Source of the DNA: Caproiciproducens sp. NJN-50
GTDB lineage: Bacteria > Bacillota > Clostridia > Oscillospirales > Acutalibacteraceae
Reading direction: 5' to 3'
NCBI RefSeq assembly: GCF_004103755.1
Contig: NZ_CP035283.1
Span: 3,162,001-3,226,000, forward strand
Length of the DNA stretch: 64,000 bases
Made by a program: the position numbers and the translations under genes. Below are positions 48,442-57,240 of this stretch, in pieces (the first letter of the stretch is position 1; each line of letters opens with the position of its first letter). A model generated the notes under the pieces. It saw only the letters and a list, made by a program, of their open reading frames with translations, was not told the origin of the DNA and made no database searches.

Positions 48442-48992
48442 GAAGCATCTCCCCCGCGCCGAAGGCGCTCTTCCACCGTTTTCACAATCGTGCCGACCTC
48501 AGCCAGCGCCCCCCTGCCGACATCCCCGCAGGCCAGCTTTGCCTCTTTGGGCGGGATGATCTCGAACCCGAACCCGCGAAGCCTCTCGAGGTTTCCCCGC
48601 ACGATCGGGTTTTCATACATCCGGGTGTTCATCGCGGGAGCGACGTAACGGGGAATGTCACGGACCGCAAGCGCTGCGGAGGTGAGCATGTCGTCCGCGA
48701 GCCCGTTCGCCATCTTCCCGATCACATCCGCGGAGGCCGGGGCCACCAGCAGCAGGTCGGCCTGCCTTGCAAGCGAAATATGCTTCACCTCGCTCGGCTC
48801 CTCCTCCTGAAACACGTCCGTATAGACCCTGTTCTTGGAAAGAGTCTGAAGCGTCAGCGGCGTGATGAACTTCGCCGCGCCTTTCGTCATGATCACGTCG
48901 ACACGATAACCGTCCCCGGTGAGGATACTGGCGAGGTCCGCCGCCTTGTACGCGGCGATGCTTCCGGTTACGCCCAAAAGAATATTTTTCAC
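48438..48992 (-). CDS. coaC: Phosphopantothenoylcysteine decarboxylase (stand-alone CoaC)
   Basis: 184 residues, GTG 48992 after GGGAGG. A flavoprotein of the HFCD family that decarboxylates 4'-phosphopantothenoylcysteine in CoA synthesis. Markers: ILLGVTGSIAAYKAADLASI, VDVIMTKGAAKFITPLTLQT, FMN-site KHISLARQADLLLVAPASAD, VIGKMANGLADDMLTSAALA and the substrate-clamp PAMNTRMYENPIV, plus LACGDVGRGALAEV with the proton-donor Cys. Most bacteria fuse this to CoaB; here they are separate, as in streptococci and some Clostridia. It overlaps coaB upstream by 4 bases. Confidence 0.93.
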   Translation of the reverse strand: MKNILLGVTGSIAAYKAADLASILTGDGYRVDVIMTKGAAKFITPLTLQTLSKNRVYTDVFQEEEPSEVKHISLARQADLLLVAPASADVIGKMANGLADDMLTSAALAVRDIPRYVAPAMNTRMYENPIVRGNLERLRGFGFEIIPPKEAKLACGDVGRGALAEVGTIVKTVEERLRRGGDAS

Positions 48993-49783
48993 CGTCGTCC
49001 CTCCCTATCAATCAAACTCAGCACTTTTCCGGCGATGCCCTTCGCGATTTCCTCCTTGCTTTCAAAACGCTCCCAGGTCCGGCCGGGGGACAGGAGATAC
49101 CCCGCGTGCCTGCCGCGGCTGATCTCGGTCAGATCGTTGGCCAGCACCAGGTCGCAGGAGTTTTTCTCAAGAACCCCGTACCCGGCGTCCAGCAGTTCCT
49201 GCTTCTCGACGCCGTTAAGCAGCTTGAAGCCGACCAGGACGGTCGACGGCTGCAACGCTTTGACAAGCCCGATCAGCTTCGGCGTCCGCCTCATACAGAG
49301 CATCAGATTTCCGACGTTGGAGCCGACTTTCCGGCTGCGGTCGAGCACGCGGTCATTTTCCCTCACGCAGGCGGCGAGAAATTCCGCGAGCGAGCCTTTC
49401 GACTCAAACTTTTCCGGGCCGAACGGGAACAGCCTGTCCGCAAGAAACGCCGCCAGATTTTCCGCCGTCGTCACGCTTTCCACCGCGTAGTCGCTGACCG
49501 CCATAGAGTGGATGACCGCGTCTATTTTCTCCTGAGTCAGCAGCTTTTCAAGCGCGTCCCCCACTTCGTCCACATCGTGCGTCGGAATGACTTCCACGCA
49601 GTCCAGCTCCGGGACAATGGACCCCGGTTCACATACATAATAGATTTTTTCGATTTTCGTTCCGCCCTGCCTGACGAATTCTTCGGCCGTCAGGCTGCCG
49701 AGCCTGCCCGTTCCGGTGTTGGCGATTCTCCGGACCTGGTCGATTTTCTCCGATGTTCCGCCGGCGGTAATCAGAATCTTCAT
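48989..49783 (-). CDS. coaB: Phosphopantothenate--cysteine ligase (stand-alone CoaB)
   Basis: 264 residues, ATG 49783 after AGGGGAGA. It joins cysteine to 4'-phosphopantothenate with a nucleotide triphosphate. The fold start ILITAGGTSEKIDQVRRIAN and TGTGRLGSLTAEEFVRQGG is the nucleotide and substrate loop; later VIHSMAVSDYAVESVTTAEN, GLVKALQPSTVLVGFKLLNG and CDLVLANDLTEISRGRHAGY (Asn-Asp substrate pair) are the typical CoaB marks. With coaC and the P1 peptidase it forms a three-gene operon with 4-base overlaps. The stand-alone form matches the separate streptococcal type. Confidence 0.92.
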   Translation of the reverse strand: MKILITAGGTSEKIDQVRRIANTGTGRLGSLTAEEFVRQGGTKIEKIYYVCEPGSIVPELDCVEVIPTHDVDEVGDALEKLLTQEKIDAVIHSMAVSDYAVESVTTAENLAAFLADRLFPFGPEKFESKGSLAEFLAACVRENDRVLDRSRKVGSNVGNLMLCMRRTPKLIGLVKALQPSTVLVGFKLLNGVEKQELLDAGYGVLEKNSCDLVLANDLTEISRGRHAGYLLSPGRTWERFESKEEIAKGIAGKVLSLIDREGRR

Positions 49784-49875
49784 GCTTTCTCCCCTCTTCC
49801 CGCATCTGCTTTTTATTTATTTTATCACATTGAAACAAGATTGCAATCCTCAAAAGCGGGACGGGGGCTGCCCCC

Positions 49876-50802
49876 TTACGCCGAAAATGCCCACAGGTCG
49901 CGGATCTGCGGCTTCAGCCGGTCGTAGCTCCACGTTTCCCGGCTTCTCTCTTTGCTGTTCGGGTCCCGGACGACAAAGGCGCCGTCCTGAAATTGGCAGA
50001 TGACGAGGAAATGTCCCTGCGTGGTGAAATCCCCGGGCCCCATGCAGCAGATGATCGGATTCCCCTCGGACAATTCCTGCGTCATCCGGCCTTTACTCAG
50101 CGGAATTTCCCGGGAATTCAGCCCCAGCTTCCGCGCTCCCTCGGACATCAGCGTCCAGAGCGTGCTGTTGCTCTTTTCATCCAGATATCCGTGCTGTTCG
50201 CTGAAATCCGCGATCGCCTTTGGATTTTTCGACATGTCCCCCGTCAGCCCCACGGTCACCATGGAAAGGCAGGTCGGGCCGCAGCCGTCCAGCGCGATGA
50301 TGCCATTCCCGTAAGGCGCGTATCCCCAGTCCTCGTCCCACTGCATCAGCAGGGGAATCTGATCTTTTTGATACCTGCCCGACAGGTCGATTTTCTTCGA
50401 AAAAGTCCCCTTCTTTTCCGGATAGTCCAGCGTGAAGTCAAGCAGCTCAGGATTCTTCCCGAGCGATTCCAGCAGCCGTTCCGGATACCGTCCGGGATTC
50501 CGCACGACCGGTTCGAGCCTCGGATCGGTTTTCGCCATCGCCTCCAGAGCCTCCGACGTGCTTTCGGGCAGGGCGTTGTTTCCCGTTCCCTCATCGGGCG
50601 CGGCGCTGTCTTCGGTTTCAGCATATGCGGGCGGCGCCGGGTCCGCCCAATTCCATATTCCCCGATAGCACAGCACTGAAAATACCGCGATCAGAAAAAG
50701 GAGGAAGAAAGGATGGCGTCTTTTACGCCGTCTGTTCCGCTGTCTTTTTTCTCCGTGTTCATATTCGTAGTCGTATCCGTCGTCATATTCATTCCGGCTC
50801 AC
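49876..50802 (-). CDS. Membrane-anchored C39-like cysteine peptidase
   Basis: 308 residues, GTG 50802 after GAGGAG. A charged, Arg-rich cytoplasmic start is followed by one span (PFFLLFLIAVFSVLCYRGIW), a variable linker with a helix DPRLEPVVRNPGRYPERLLE, and a C39-like papain-fold domain (about 145-308). The Cys sits in GNGIIALDGCGPTCLSMVTV, the His in TTQGHFLVICQFQDG and the Asp in VVRDPNSKERS, so the triad is complete. It acts outside the membrane; substrates are unknown. Such proteins are frequent and often several per genome in Clostridia. It has its own strong promoter. Confidence 0.8.
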   Translation of the reverse strand: MSRNEYDDGYDYEYEHGEKRQRNRRRKRRHPFFLLFLIAVFSVLCYRGIWNWADPAPPAYAETEDSAAPDEGTGNNALPESTSEALEAMAKTDPRLEPVVRNPGRYPERLLESLGKNPELLDFTLDYPEKKGTFSKKIDLSGRYQKDQIPLLMQWDEDWGYAPYGNGIIALDGCGPTCLSMVTVGLTGDMSKNPKAIADFSEQHGYLDEKSNSTLWTLMSEGARKLGLNSREIPLSKGRMTQELSEGNPIICCMGPGDFTTQGHFLVICQFQDGAFVVRDPNSKERSRETWSYDRLKPQIRDLWAFSA

Positions 50803-50881
50803 TGTGAAAACGCTCCTCTTAGAACAGGTTGTCCCTTTATATGATGCAAACCGTTATTATCCTGACTTTGCTGTATTATAA

Positions 50882-50911
50882 ATTATAGTACAGTTAATGC
50901 AATTTTGTCAA
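50882..50911 (-). promoter_or_regulatory. Sigma-A promoter of the C39-like peptidase gene
   Basis: Minus strand: TTGACA, 18 bases, TATAAT, both hexamers perfect, 80 bases before the GTG start. Confidence 0.8.
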
Positions 50912-51036
50912 CGTCCCCTTCGGAGGCAGCGGCGGAAGAAAATCGGCACATAAGAAAGGATGCACCCCTGCGAAAAAAGATGCCCTTTTCCAACTGCTTT
51001 CTCACAAATTTATCCTGTCAGCCTATGTATCCGCCC

Positions 51037-51570
51037 TTATTGCGCGGGCGCGGAGGAATTGCTCTCCGCCGAGAAAATGCTTTCCGTCGAGCCGTCCGCA
51101 TAACGCGCCTCAAAGTTCGAAAACGGCGCCGACGCGGCATTCCCCGTTAAAGTCACCGCCGTTTTCCCCTGATACTGACAGACGACGGTCACCTTTTCAA
51201 CGCCGCAGTCCAGGGGATTGGAGGTGAGCTCTTGGTTCACGGCCCCGACGATCGCGCCGTAATATGCCAGGTTCAGGCCCTGCTGGAATGTGGGGAGCGA
51301 GGCCGCCGAAACAATTTGCTGTTCCTGCGGGCTTTGCGGGGCGTTGTTGAGGTCCACCGTCACCGTCAGCGCCGGCCCCGACCGCGCGCACGACACGACC
51401 TGCGCGTTTGCCGTCCCGATGCGGCGCGCCAGCCGGTCGGAAAGGCTGATGCCGACACTTCTCTCAAAACAAATTCCGAGAACCGCTCCCACGACCAGGG
51501 TTGCCGGCAGCATCGCCGAAATCCGAAACCGCCGGAATTTTTCCGTAGTTCCAAAATGAAAAATGTTCAC
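51037..51570 (-). CDS. Membrane-anchored protein of unknown function
   Basis: 177 residues, GTG 51570, 7 bases after GGGGGA. A basic N-terminus (KFRRFRISAM) precedes one span (LPATLVVGAVLGICFERSVG), and the outer part has RIGTANAQVVSCARSGPALT, VTVDLNNAPQSPQEQQIVSA and VTVVCQYQGKTAVTLTGNAA, ending in an Ser/Ala-rich tail. It is beta-rich with two Cys that may form a disulfide. I recognise no family. It stands alone, 125 bases before the promoter of the next gene; nothing in the context hints at its job. Confidence 0.55.
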   Translation of the reverse strand: MNIFHFGTTEKFRRFRISAMLPATLVVGAVLGICFERSVGISLSDRLARRIGTANAQVVSCARSGPALTVTVDLNNAPQSPQEQQIVSAASLPTFQQGLNLAYYGAIVGAVNQELTSNPLDCGVEKVTVVCQYQGKTAVTLTGNAASAPFSNFEARYADGSTESIFSAESNSSAPAQ

Positions 51571-51766
51571 AAAACAATCCCCCTGTAATCACACAAACAC
51601 GATATTTCCCATTTCATCCGTTTCTGTTTGATCAAAAATAAGCGAAGAAGGCGGGGAACCGCTCGCTTTTTGTCCCCAAAAATTGCTTTCCCAATTCAAT
51701 ATTAATTTTATAATACCTATTTGTCAATATAATGAATTCTTTTATTGAAAATATTGACGTGCAAAC

Positions 51767-51806
51767 AAAAAAGACGCACCTTTTTTGCAAAGGATGCGCC
51801 TTTTTC
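51767..51806 (-). terminator. Terminator of the hrcA-grpE-dnaK-dnaJ operon
   Basis: AAGGCGCATCC, loop, GGTGCGTCTT on the minus strand, then T6. Confidence 0.75.
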
Positions 51807-51834
51807 TTCCTTTATTCACCTGTCAGAACTCCTG

Positions 51835-52995
51835 CTACTCTCCGAACATATCCTTGATTTTATTGAAAAACGATTTCCGGTTCTGATAATTTTTGTCGTC
51901 CGCGCCGGAATCGAACTCCTGCAGCAGATCTTTCTGCTTCTGGGAAAGGTTCTTCGGGACTTCGATCGTCATGCGCACATACTGGTCGCCGCGGCCGCGG
52001 CCGCTGAGCTTGGGGATTCCCTTGCCCTTCAGTTTGAACACATCGCCCGGCTGCGTGCCGGCATGCACCTGATACTCCACCTTGCCGTCGATGGTTGGGA
52101 CGACGACCTCCGCGCCAAGCGCCGCCTGGGTGAAGGTGATCGGCATTTCGCACCAGATGTCGTTGCCGCGGCGTTCGAAGATCGGGTGGGGCCGGACGCT
52201 GACGTAAACGTGCAGATCGCCGCCCGGCCCTCCGTTGACCCCTGCGTTGCCGCGGCCGCTCACATTGAGGACCTGCTCGTTGTCGATCCCCGCGGGAATG
52301 CTGATCTCAATCGCCCTTTCGCGCTTGATCCTGCCGGATCCTCCGCAGGTGCGGCACGGTTCTTCGATCACTTTGCCGGTTCCGCCGCAGCGGTCGCAGG
52401 TCCGCGCTGTCTGCACCACCCCGAACGGCGTGCGCTGGCTGACCCGCACCTGGCCGTTTCCTCCGCACTGCGGGCAGGTTTTCGGTTCGGTCCCGCTTTT
52501 CGCCCCGGTGCCGTGGCAGTCGGGGCAGGAGTCGACCTTTTCATAACTGACGGTTTTTTTGCAGCCCTTTGCCGCCTCCTCAAAGCTGATCGTGACCGTG
52601 GTCTCGCTGTCGCTGCCGCGGCGCGGAGTGTTCGGGCTGGCCCTGCGCCCGCCGCCAAAGCCGAAACCGCCGAAATCAAAGCCGTCGAATACGCTGTTGA
52701 AAATATCATCTATATTGATCCCGCCGGTGAACGGGCTGCCGCCCGCCGCGCCCGCGCCGAAGCTGGGGTCCACGCCCGCCTGGCCGAACTGGTCGTAACG
52801 GGCCCGTTTATCCTTGTCGGACAACACCTCATAGGCCTCGTTGACCTCTTTGAATTTCGCCTCGGCCTCTTTGTCCCCGGGGTTCAGGTCCGGGTGGTAC
52901 TTCTTCGCCAGTTTGCGGTACGCCTGTTTGATTTCGGCTTCCGTGGCGTTTTTAGGAACGCCCATCACCTCATAATAATCCCTTTTGTCAGCCAA
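51835..52995 (-). CDS. dnaJ: Chaperone protein DnaJ
   Basis: 386 residues, TTG 52995 after GGGAGTG. The J domain (about 1-70) holds DYYEVMGVPKNATEAEIKQA and KKYHPDLNPGD with the HPD that triggers DnaK ATPase. A Gly/Phe linker (GFDFGGFGFGGGRR) follows, then the zinc domain with four CxxCxGxG repeats (CPDCHGTGAK, CPQCGGNGQV, CDRCGGTGKV, CRTCGGSGRI), then the client-binding C-terminal domains. This is class I DnaJ, complete. It is last in the heat-shock operon, 133 bases after dnaK. Confidence 0.97.
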   Translation of the reverse strand: MADKRDYYEVMGVPKNATEAEIKQAYRKLAKKYHPDLNPGDKEAEAKFKEVNEAYEVLSDKDKRARYDQFGQAGVDPSFGAGAAGGSPFTGGINIDDIFNSVFDGFDFGGFGFGGGRRASPNTPRRGSDSETTVTISFEEAAKGCKKTVSYEKVDSCPDCHGTGAKSGTEPKTCPQCGGNGQVRVSQRTPFGVVQTARTCDRCGGTGKVIEEPCRTCGGSGRIKRERAIEISIPAGIDNEQVLNVSGRGNAGVNGGPGGDLHVYVSVRPHPIFERRGNDIWCEMPITFTQAALGAEVVVPTIDGKVEYQVHAGTQPGDVFKLKGKGIPKLSGRGRGDQYVRMTIEVPKNLSQKQKDLLQEFDSGADDKNYQNRKSFFNKIKDMFGE

Positions 52996-53022
52996 TCTGA
53001 ATCACTCCCGAGAATACGCGTT

Positions 53023-53047
53023 GAGGGCAGCCGAAAGGGCTGCCCTG
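53023..53047 (-). other. Stable hairpin between dnaK and dnaJ
   Basis: GGGCAGCC, then CTTT on the minus strand, then GGCTGCCC: an 8-bp GC-rich stem with a tetraloop and no T-run. It may protect or tune the dnaJ part of the transcript. Confidence 0.55.
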
Positions 53048-53128
53048 ACCCGCGTTTTATGTCAACGCCGCATCGCCGCGGAAACGGCTCCCGCCGCTTC
53101 CTGTCTGGTCCCGCGGACGGATTTGAAT

Positions 53129-54985
53129 TTATTTCTTATCCTTGTCATCGACATCCCTGTATTCCGCGTTGTAAACGTTTCCGTTTCCGTCCTGCGGCGC
53201 TGTGCCGCCGTCCTGCGCGGGCGGAACCGGTCCGCCGGCCGGCTGCTGGGGCGCGGCATTTTTGTAAAGCTTTTCGCTCGCGGCATACATGGCCTTCTGC
53301 AGTTCGTCGCTCTTGTCCTTGATCTCATCCGCATTGTTCGCGGAAATTTCGCTGCGCAGCGCCGCAACCTTTGCATTCAGGTCGTCCTTATCGGACTGGG
53401 GAATTTTGTCCCCGCTGTCCTTGACCAGCTTTTCCACGGAATAGCACAGGTTTTCCGCCTCGTTCTTCCGATCGATCTCCTCGCGGTGCTTCTTGTCCTC
53501 CGCTTCGAATTTCTCCGCTTCCTTCACCGCCTTGTCGATGTCGTCCTTGCTCATGTTCGAGCTGGAAGTGATCGTGATCTTCTGCTGCTTGCCGGTGCCG
53601 AGGTCCTTTGCGGAAACATTCACGATGCCGTTGGCGTCGATATCGAACGTGACCTCGATCTGCGGAATGCCGCGCGGAGCCGGGGCGATGCCGTCCAGGC
53701 GGAACAGCCCGAGCTGCTTGTTGTCGCGGGCAAACTCGCGCTCGCCCTGCAGGACGTTGACCTCCACCTGAGTCTGACCGTCCGCCGCTGTGGAGAAGAT
53801 CTGGCTCTTCTTGGTCGGAATGGTCGTGTTGCGGTCGATGATCTTGGTCATCACACCGCCCATGGTCTCGACGCCGAGGGACAGCGGGGTGACGTCGAGG
53901 AGCAGCAGGCCCTCGACCTCGCCGCCCAGGACGCCCGCCTGAAGCGAAGCGCCGATGGCGACGCACTCATCCGGGTTGATCCCCTTGAACGGGTCTTTAC
54001 CGGAGAGTTCCTTGACCTTATCCTGAACGGAAAGCATGCGGGTGGAACCGCCGACCAGCAATACCTTGCCGATGTCGTTCCAGGACAGGCCCGCGTCCGA
54101 CAGAGCCTGTTTGACCGGGCCGACGGTCTTCTCCACCAGGTCGGCGGTCAGCTCGTCGAATTTCGCGCGGCTCAGGGTCATATCCAGATGCTTCGGGCCG
54201 TTTGCGTCCGCCGTGATGAACGGCAGATTGATGTTCGTCGAGGTCACGCCGGAAAGCTCGATCTTCGCCTTCTCCGCCGCGTCCTTCAGGCGCTGCATGG
54301 TCGCCTTGTCGCCCGAAAGATCGATGCCGGTCTCCCTTTTGAACTCGGAAACCATCCAGTCCATGACCCGCTTGTCGAAATCGTCGCCGCCCAGGCGGTT
54401 GTTGCCCGCCGTGGCGAGGACTTCCTGGACCCCGTCGCCCATTTCGATGATCGAAACGTCGAATGTGCCGCCGCCGAGGTCGTAGACCATGATCTTCTGT
54501 TCCTTATCCTTGTCGATGCCGTAGGAAAGCGCGGCCGCCGTCGGCTCGTTGATGATGCGCTTGACGTCCAGCCCGGCGATCTTGCCGGCGTCCTTGGTCG
54601 CCTGGCGCTGCGCGTCGGTAAAGTAGGCCGGAACCGTGATGACCGCCGAATGCACCGGCTCGCCGAGGTATCCTTCCGCGTCCGCCTTCAGCTTCTGGAG
54701 GATCATGGCGGAAATTTCCTGCGGGGTGTAATTCTTGCCGTCTATATTGACCTTGTAGTCGCTGCCCATTTCTCTTTTTATGGAACTGATGGTGCGGTCC
54801 GGATTCGTGATTGCCTGGCGCTTCGCCAGCTGGCCAACGATGCGCTCGCCCGTCTTTTTAAACGCCACGACGGACGGGGTGGTCCTTTCCCCTTCCGCGT
54901 TCGGGATGACGACCGGCTTGCCGCCCTCAATCACCGCAACGCAGGAATTGGTGGTGCCCAGATCGATGCCTATTGTTTTTGACAT
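53129..54985 (-). CDS. dnaK: Chaperone protein DnaK (Hsp70)
   Basis: 618 residues; ATG 54985 is 9 bases after GGAGG, and the ten-residue extension upstream has no ribosome binding site. The ATPase domain (about 1-380) starts MSKTIGIDLGTTNSCVAVIE and has GERIVGQLAKRQAITNPDRT, VPAYFTDAQRQATKDAGKIA and YDLGGGTFDVSIIEMGDGV. The substrate domain carries LLLLDVTPLSLGVETMGGVM and GQTQVEVNVLQGEREFARDN; the helical lid ends in a Gly/Pro/Gln-rich tail (NAAPQQPAGGPVPPAQDG). It lacks the ~24-residue ATPase insert of Gram-negative DnaK, as usual in Firmicutes. It folds and protects clients with DnaJ and GrpE. Confidence 0.98.
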   Translation of the reverse strand: MSKTIGIDLGTTNSCVAVIEGGKPVVIPNAEGERTTPSVVAFKKTGERIVGQLAKRQAITNPDRTISSIKREMGSDYKVNIDGKNYTPQEISAMILQKLKADAEGYLGEPVHSAVITVPAYFTDAQRQATKDAGKIAGLDVKRIINEPTAAALSYGIDKDKEQKIMVYDLGGGTFDVSIIEMGDGVQEVLATAGNNRLGGDDFDKRVMDWMVSEFKRETGIDLSGDKATMQRLKDAAEKAKIELSGVTSTNINLPFITADANGPKHLDMTLSRAKFDELTADLVEKTVGPVKQALSDAGLSWNDIGKVLLVGGSTRMLSVQDKVKELSGKDPFKGINPDECVAIGASLQAGVLGGEVEGLLLLDVTPLSLGVETMGGVMTKIIDRNTTIPTKKSQIFSTAADGQTQVEVNVLQGEREFARDNKQLGLFRLDGIAPAPRGIPQIEVTFDIDANGIVNVSAKDLGTGKQQKITITSSSNMSKDDIDKAVKEAEKFEAEDKKHREEIDRKNEAENLCYSVEKLVKDSGDKIPQSDKDDLNAKVAALRSEISANNADEIKDKSDELQKAMYAASEKLYKNAAPQQPAGGPVPPAQDGGTAPQDGNGNVYNAEYRDVDDKDKK

Positions 54986-55040
54986 ATTGATTAACCTCCA
55001 ATACGTATCATTCAATAAAAATTATAATATATGAAAAAGG

Positions 55041-55646
55041 TTAGTTGGCCACCTGCACCATCGCATGCCGGATCACCCGGCCGCCAATCTGATACCCTTT
55101 TTGAAACACCTTGACCACCGAATTTTCTCCGCTTTTCGGGTCTTCCACATGGGAAATCGCGTTGTGCAGCTCCGGGTCGAAAGGCTCCCCTTCCTTCCCC
55201 ATCTCCTTGACGCCCAGCTTGTCAAGGGCCGACTGCATTTGCTTCTGCACCAGCTCGACGCCCCTGCGCATATCCTCCGCGGTGCATTCTTTCTGCTCCA
55301 GCGCGCGGTCCAGGCTGTCCGCCACTGTCAGGATCTCCTGCACGGCGGCCGCGGTGGCGTCGTTATAAAGGGAAGCCTTCTCCCGCGCCGTGCGCTTGCG
55401 GTAGTTATCGTACTCCGCGGCCGTGCGGAGAAGCAGATCCTTCTGCTTTTCCACCTGCCGGTTCGCTTCCTCCAGCTTGCGCTGCAGTTCCGCTTCGGCA
55501 TTTGCGGCAGCATCTTCCTTCGTCTCTTCCCGCGGCGCCGCCTGTTCCGAAGACTTCTCTTTCTCCGGGGTCGGTTCCTCCGCAGCCTCCGGTCCCTTTT
55601 CCAGGTCTTCGGCCTGTGTTTTCTCTTTCTTCTCTTTTTCCTCCAA
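55041..55646 (-). CDS. grpE: Nucleotide exchange factor GrpE
   Basis: 201 residues, TTG 55646, 8 bases after AAAGGGG. A long acidic, charged start (Lys/Glu-rich, about 1-60) leads into the coiled coil (EAELQRKLEEANRQVEKQKD) and the core LLRTAAEYDNYRKRTAREKA, followed by VADSLDRALEQKE, LVQKQMQSALDKLGVKEM and the beta domain NAISHVEDPKSGENSVVKVF and GYQIGGRVIRHAMVQVA. It releases ADP from DnaK. It sits between hrcA (17 bases) and dnaK in the classic order. Confidence 0.97.
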   Translation of the reverse strand: MEEKEKKEKTQAEDLEKGPEAAEEPTPEKEKSSEQAAPREETKEDAAANAEAELQRKLEEANRQVEKQKDLLLRTAAEYDNYRKRTAREKASLYNDATAAAVQEILTVADSLDRALEQKECTAEDMRRGVELVQKQMQSALDKLGVKEMGKEGEPFDPELHNAISHVEDPKSGENSVVKVFQKGYQIGGRVIRHAMVQVAN

Positions 55647-55663
55647 AACTGGCGCCCCTTTCT

Positions 55664-56695
55664 TTATTCCAAGTCCATCAATTCCGTCAGCATTCTGCCG
55701 ACCGAACCGGAGAGATATTCAATGCTGGACATGATCCTGCCGTAATTCATCCTCATCGGCCCGATGATGGCGATGGCCCCCGCGTCCCTGCCCCCGACGC
55801 TGTACCGGGAGACGATGACACTGGAATCGCGCAGCTCCGGGCGCCGGCTCTCTTCTCCGAGGATGACCCGGACGTTGTCCTTCGGCTGCGACAGCAGCCT
55901 GCAAAGGTCGTCGGGCCGGGAGAGGAAGTCCATGATGCGGCGCAGCTCCTCCTGCCCGAACTCCGGATAAAACAGAAGGTTGATTTCGCCGTTCAGGCAG
56001 ATCTCCGACTGCATGGATTCCTGAGCCGCGTCCGCGACCGCCATCAGGGCGGAACTGATCATCATCGCCATATCGCCCATCGAGGCCGCCAGAGACTGGA
56101 TATACGCCGGCGTGATGCTGGAAACCGGAATGCCGATCAGCTTTTCGTTCAGCATGCGGAAAAAGACCCGCAGGATTTCCGGCGTGATATCAAAATCGCA
56201 GTGAAACACACGGCTTTTCATCGTCCCGGCGGAAGTCATCAGGATCACCATTGCCGTGCGCCGGCTGGTCTGCACCAGCTGCACGGCGCGGATGACCGCG
56301 GATTCGCCGCTCGGCGTGGTCGAAACCGCCGCGAACTTCGTCATGGAAGCGAGCACCTTCGCGACGCCGTCCAGCAGCTTTTCCGGGTCATAGGCGCTCG
56401 GAAGGATCAGGCTGTCGATATACCGCTTTTCGTCGCCCGTCATGCCGGGCCGCTTCATCAGCCGGTCGATATAGACCCGGTACCCCTTTTCGGTCGGGAC
56501 GCGCCCGGCGGAGGTGTGCGGCTGCTCAAGAAGCCCAAGTTCGCTCAGGTCGCTCATCTCATTCCGGACCGTCGCGGAAGAGACGTTGAAGTCAAGGGTC
56601 TCGCACAGGGACTTGGAACCCACGGGCTCTCCGGTCAGAATATACAAATCAATCACTGCGGCGAGTATTTTCTGCTGTCTCGGGGTCAGTTCCAA
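55664..56695 (-). CDS. hrcA: Heat-inducible transcription repressor HrcA
   Basis: 343 residues from TTG 56695, 8 bases after CGGGAGG. A longer GTG reading from 56728 would start inside the CIRCE operator and has no properly spaced ribosome binding site. The winged helix (about 1-80: LTPRQQKILAAVIDLYILTG; EPVGSKSLCETLDFNVSSAT; VRNEMSDLSELGLLEQPHTS; AGRVPTEKGYRVYIDRLM) is followed by the GAF-like sensing and dimer domain, ending GGRDAGAIAIIGPMRMNYGR. HrcA represses this operon through CIRCE and is released on heat shock. Confidence 0.96.
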   Translation of the reverse strand: MELTPRQQKILAAVIDLYILTGEPVGSKSLCETLDFNVSSATVRNEMSDLSELGLLEQPHTSAGRVPTEKGYRVYIDRLMKRPGMTGDEKRYIDSLILPSAYDPEKLLDGVAKVLASMTKFAAVSTTPSGESAVIRAVQLVQTSRRTAMVILMTSAGTMKSRVFHCDFDITPEILRVFFRMLNEKLIGIPVSSITPAYIQSLAASMGDMAMMISSALMAVADAAQESMQSEICLNGEINLLFYPEFGQEELRRIMDFLSRPDDLCRLLSQPKDNVRVILGEESRRPELRDSSVIVSRYSVGGRDAGAIAIIGPMRMNYGRIMSSIEYLSGSVGRMLTELMDLE

Positions 56696-56721
56696 TCCCT
56701 TTCCCTCCCGTTTCTCCGCTT

Positions 56722-56789
56722 TTAGCACTCCTCACTTTAGAGTGCTAACGTTCTGTAAATAGAGTACCATTAGTTTATCCCATTGTCAA
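56722..56789 (-). promoter_or_regulatory. Heat-shock promoter with CIRCE operator
   Basis: CIRCE is perfect: TTAGCACTC, 9 bases, GAGTGCTAA (56722-56748). Upstream on the minus strand is TTGACA (56784-56789), 17 bases, TACTCT (56761-56766). The operator covers the transcript start and leader, so HrcA blocks initiation. Confidence 0.95.
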
Positions 56790-57021
56790 TATGTTAATTG
56801 TAAACTAATTATGAAATTCTGCGCCGCGGCTCAGGAATTTCCGGAACCGTAGCGCCGAAACCCTCTTTGTGCCGGCATTCCCGGAAGCTTTTATCGCCAA
56901 ACCGGAGCCTTGCGGACGCAAAAGGCGTCCCGGCCGGCCCAAAGGGAGCAGCGTCACGCCGCAAACAGGTTCAGACTGTAAAAAATGGTTGAATTTTGAA
57001 GAAATCTGGATTATACTGATA
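56790..57021. other. Gap between hrcA promoter and ncRNA copy 1
   Basis: No gene is seen. 56941-56965 has a loose match to the REP-like element (GCAGCGTCACGCCGC). The RNA promoter occupies 56989-57017. Confidence 0.4.
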
Positions 57022-57240
57022 GCAAGGCACAATAAAAAGTGCAAAGCGGGGACCGGGCGCGCCAACGCCCCGCCCCCTGCATATGGAGCGCACTCTCCAT
57101 ACACAACGGAATAACCGCGCAATGCTGGAAATATTATACTCCTTCCGTCTTTGCTTGTACAGGGGAAAAAACGGGGTAGGTTCCTGCTTTTCACGCGCGC
57201 CGGTGTATGGAATGGAACATTCCGGGACCGGCGCTTTTTT
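57022..57240 (+). ncRNA. Structured 219-nt small RNA, copy 1, with its own promoter and terminator
   Basis: The promoter is TTGAAT (56989-56994), 17 bases, TATACT (57012-57017). The RNA begins near GCAAGG and ends with an intrinsic terminator: GCGCCGGT / ACCGGCGC around an inner GGAAT-GGAAC-ATTCC, then T6. Inside lie GGGCG-CGCCAA-CGCCC, TATGGAG-loop-CTCCATA and the conserved single-strand-like block CGCGCAATGC followed by TATTATACTCC. A homologous unit of the same length lies at 63263-63481 with changes that mostly keep the pairings. No protein frame is conserved between the two. Known families to exclude are 6S RNA and raiA RNA; SRP RNA, RNase P RNA and tmRNA signatures are not seen. Confidence 0.75.

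Noticed and set aside
52985..54982. 665-codon plus-strand frame
   Set aside because: Shadow of dnaK on the opposite strand; no start signal and no family.
56696..56728. GTG start of hrcA at 56728
   Set aside because: It would begin inside the CIRCE element, has no correctly spaced ribosome binding site and adds eleven charged residues not seen in HrcA; TTG 56695 fits the family start.
57022..57240. SRP RNA, RNase P RNA or tmRNA identity of the 219-nt RNA
   Set aside because: The SRP tetraloop region (GGAAG...AGCAG), RNase P core blocks and the tmRNA acceptor and tag frame are absent in both copies. 6S and raiA RNA could not be excluded by eye.
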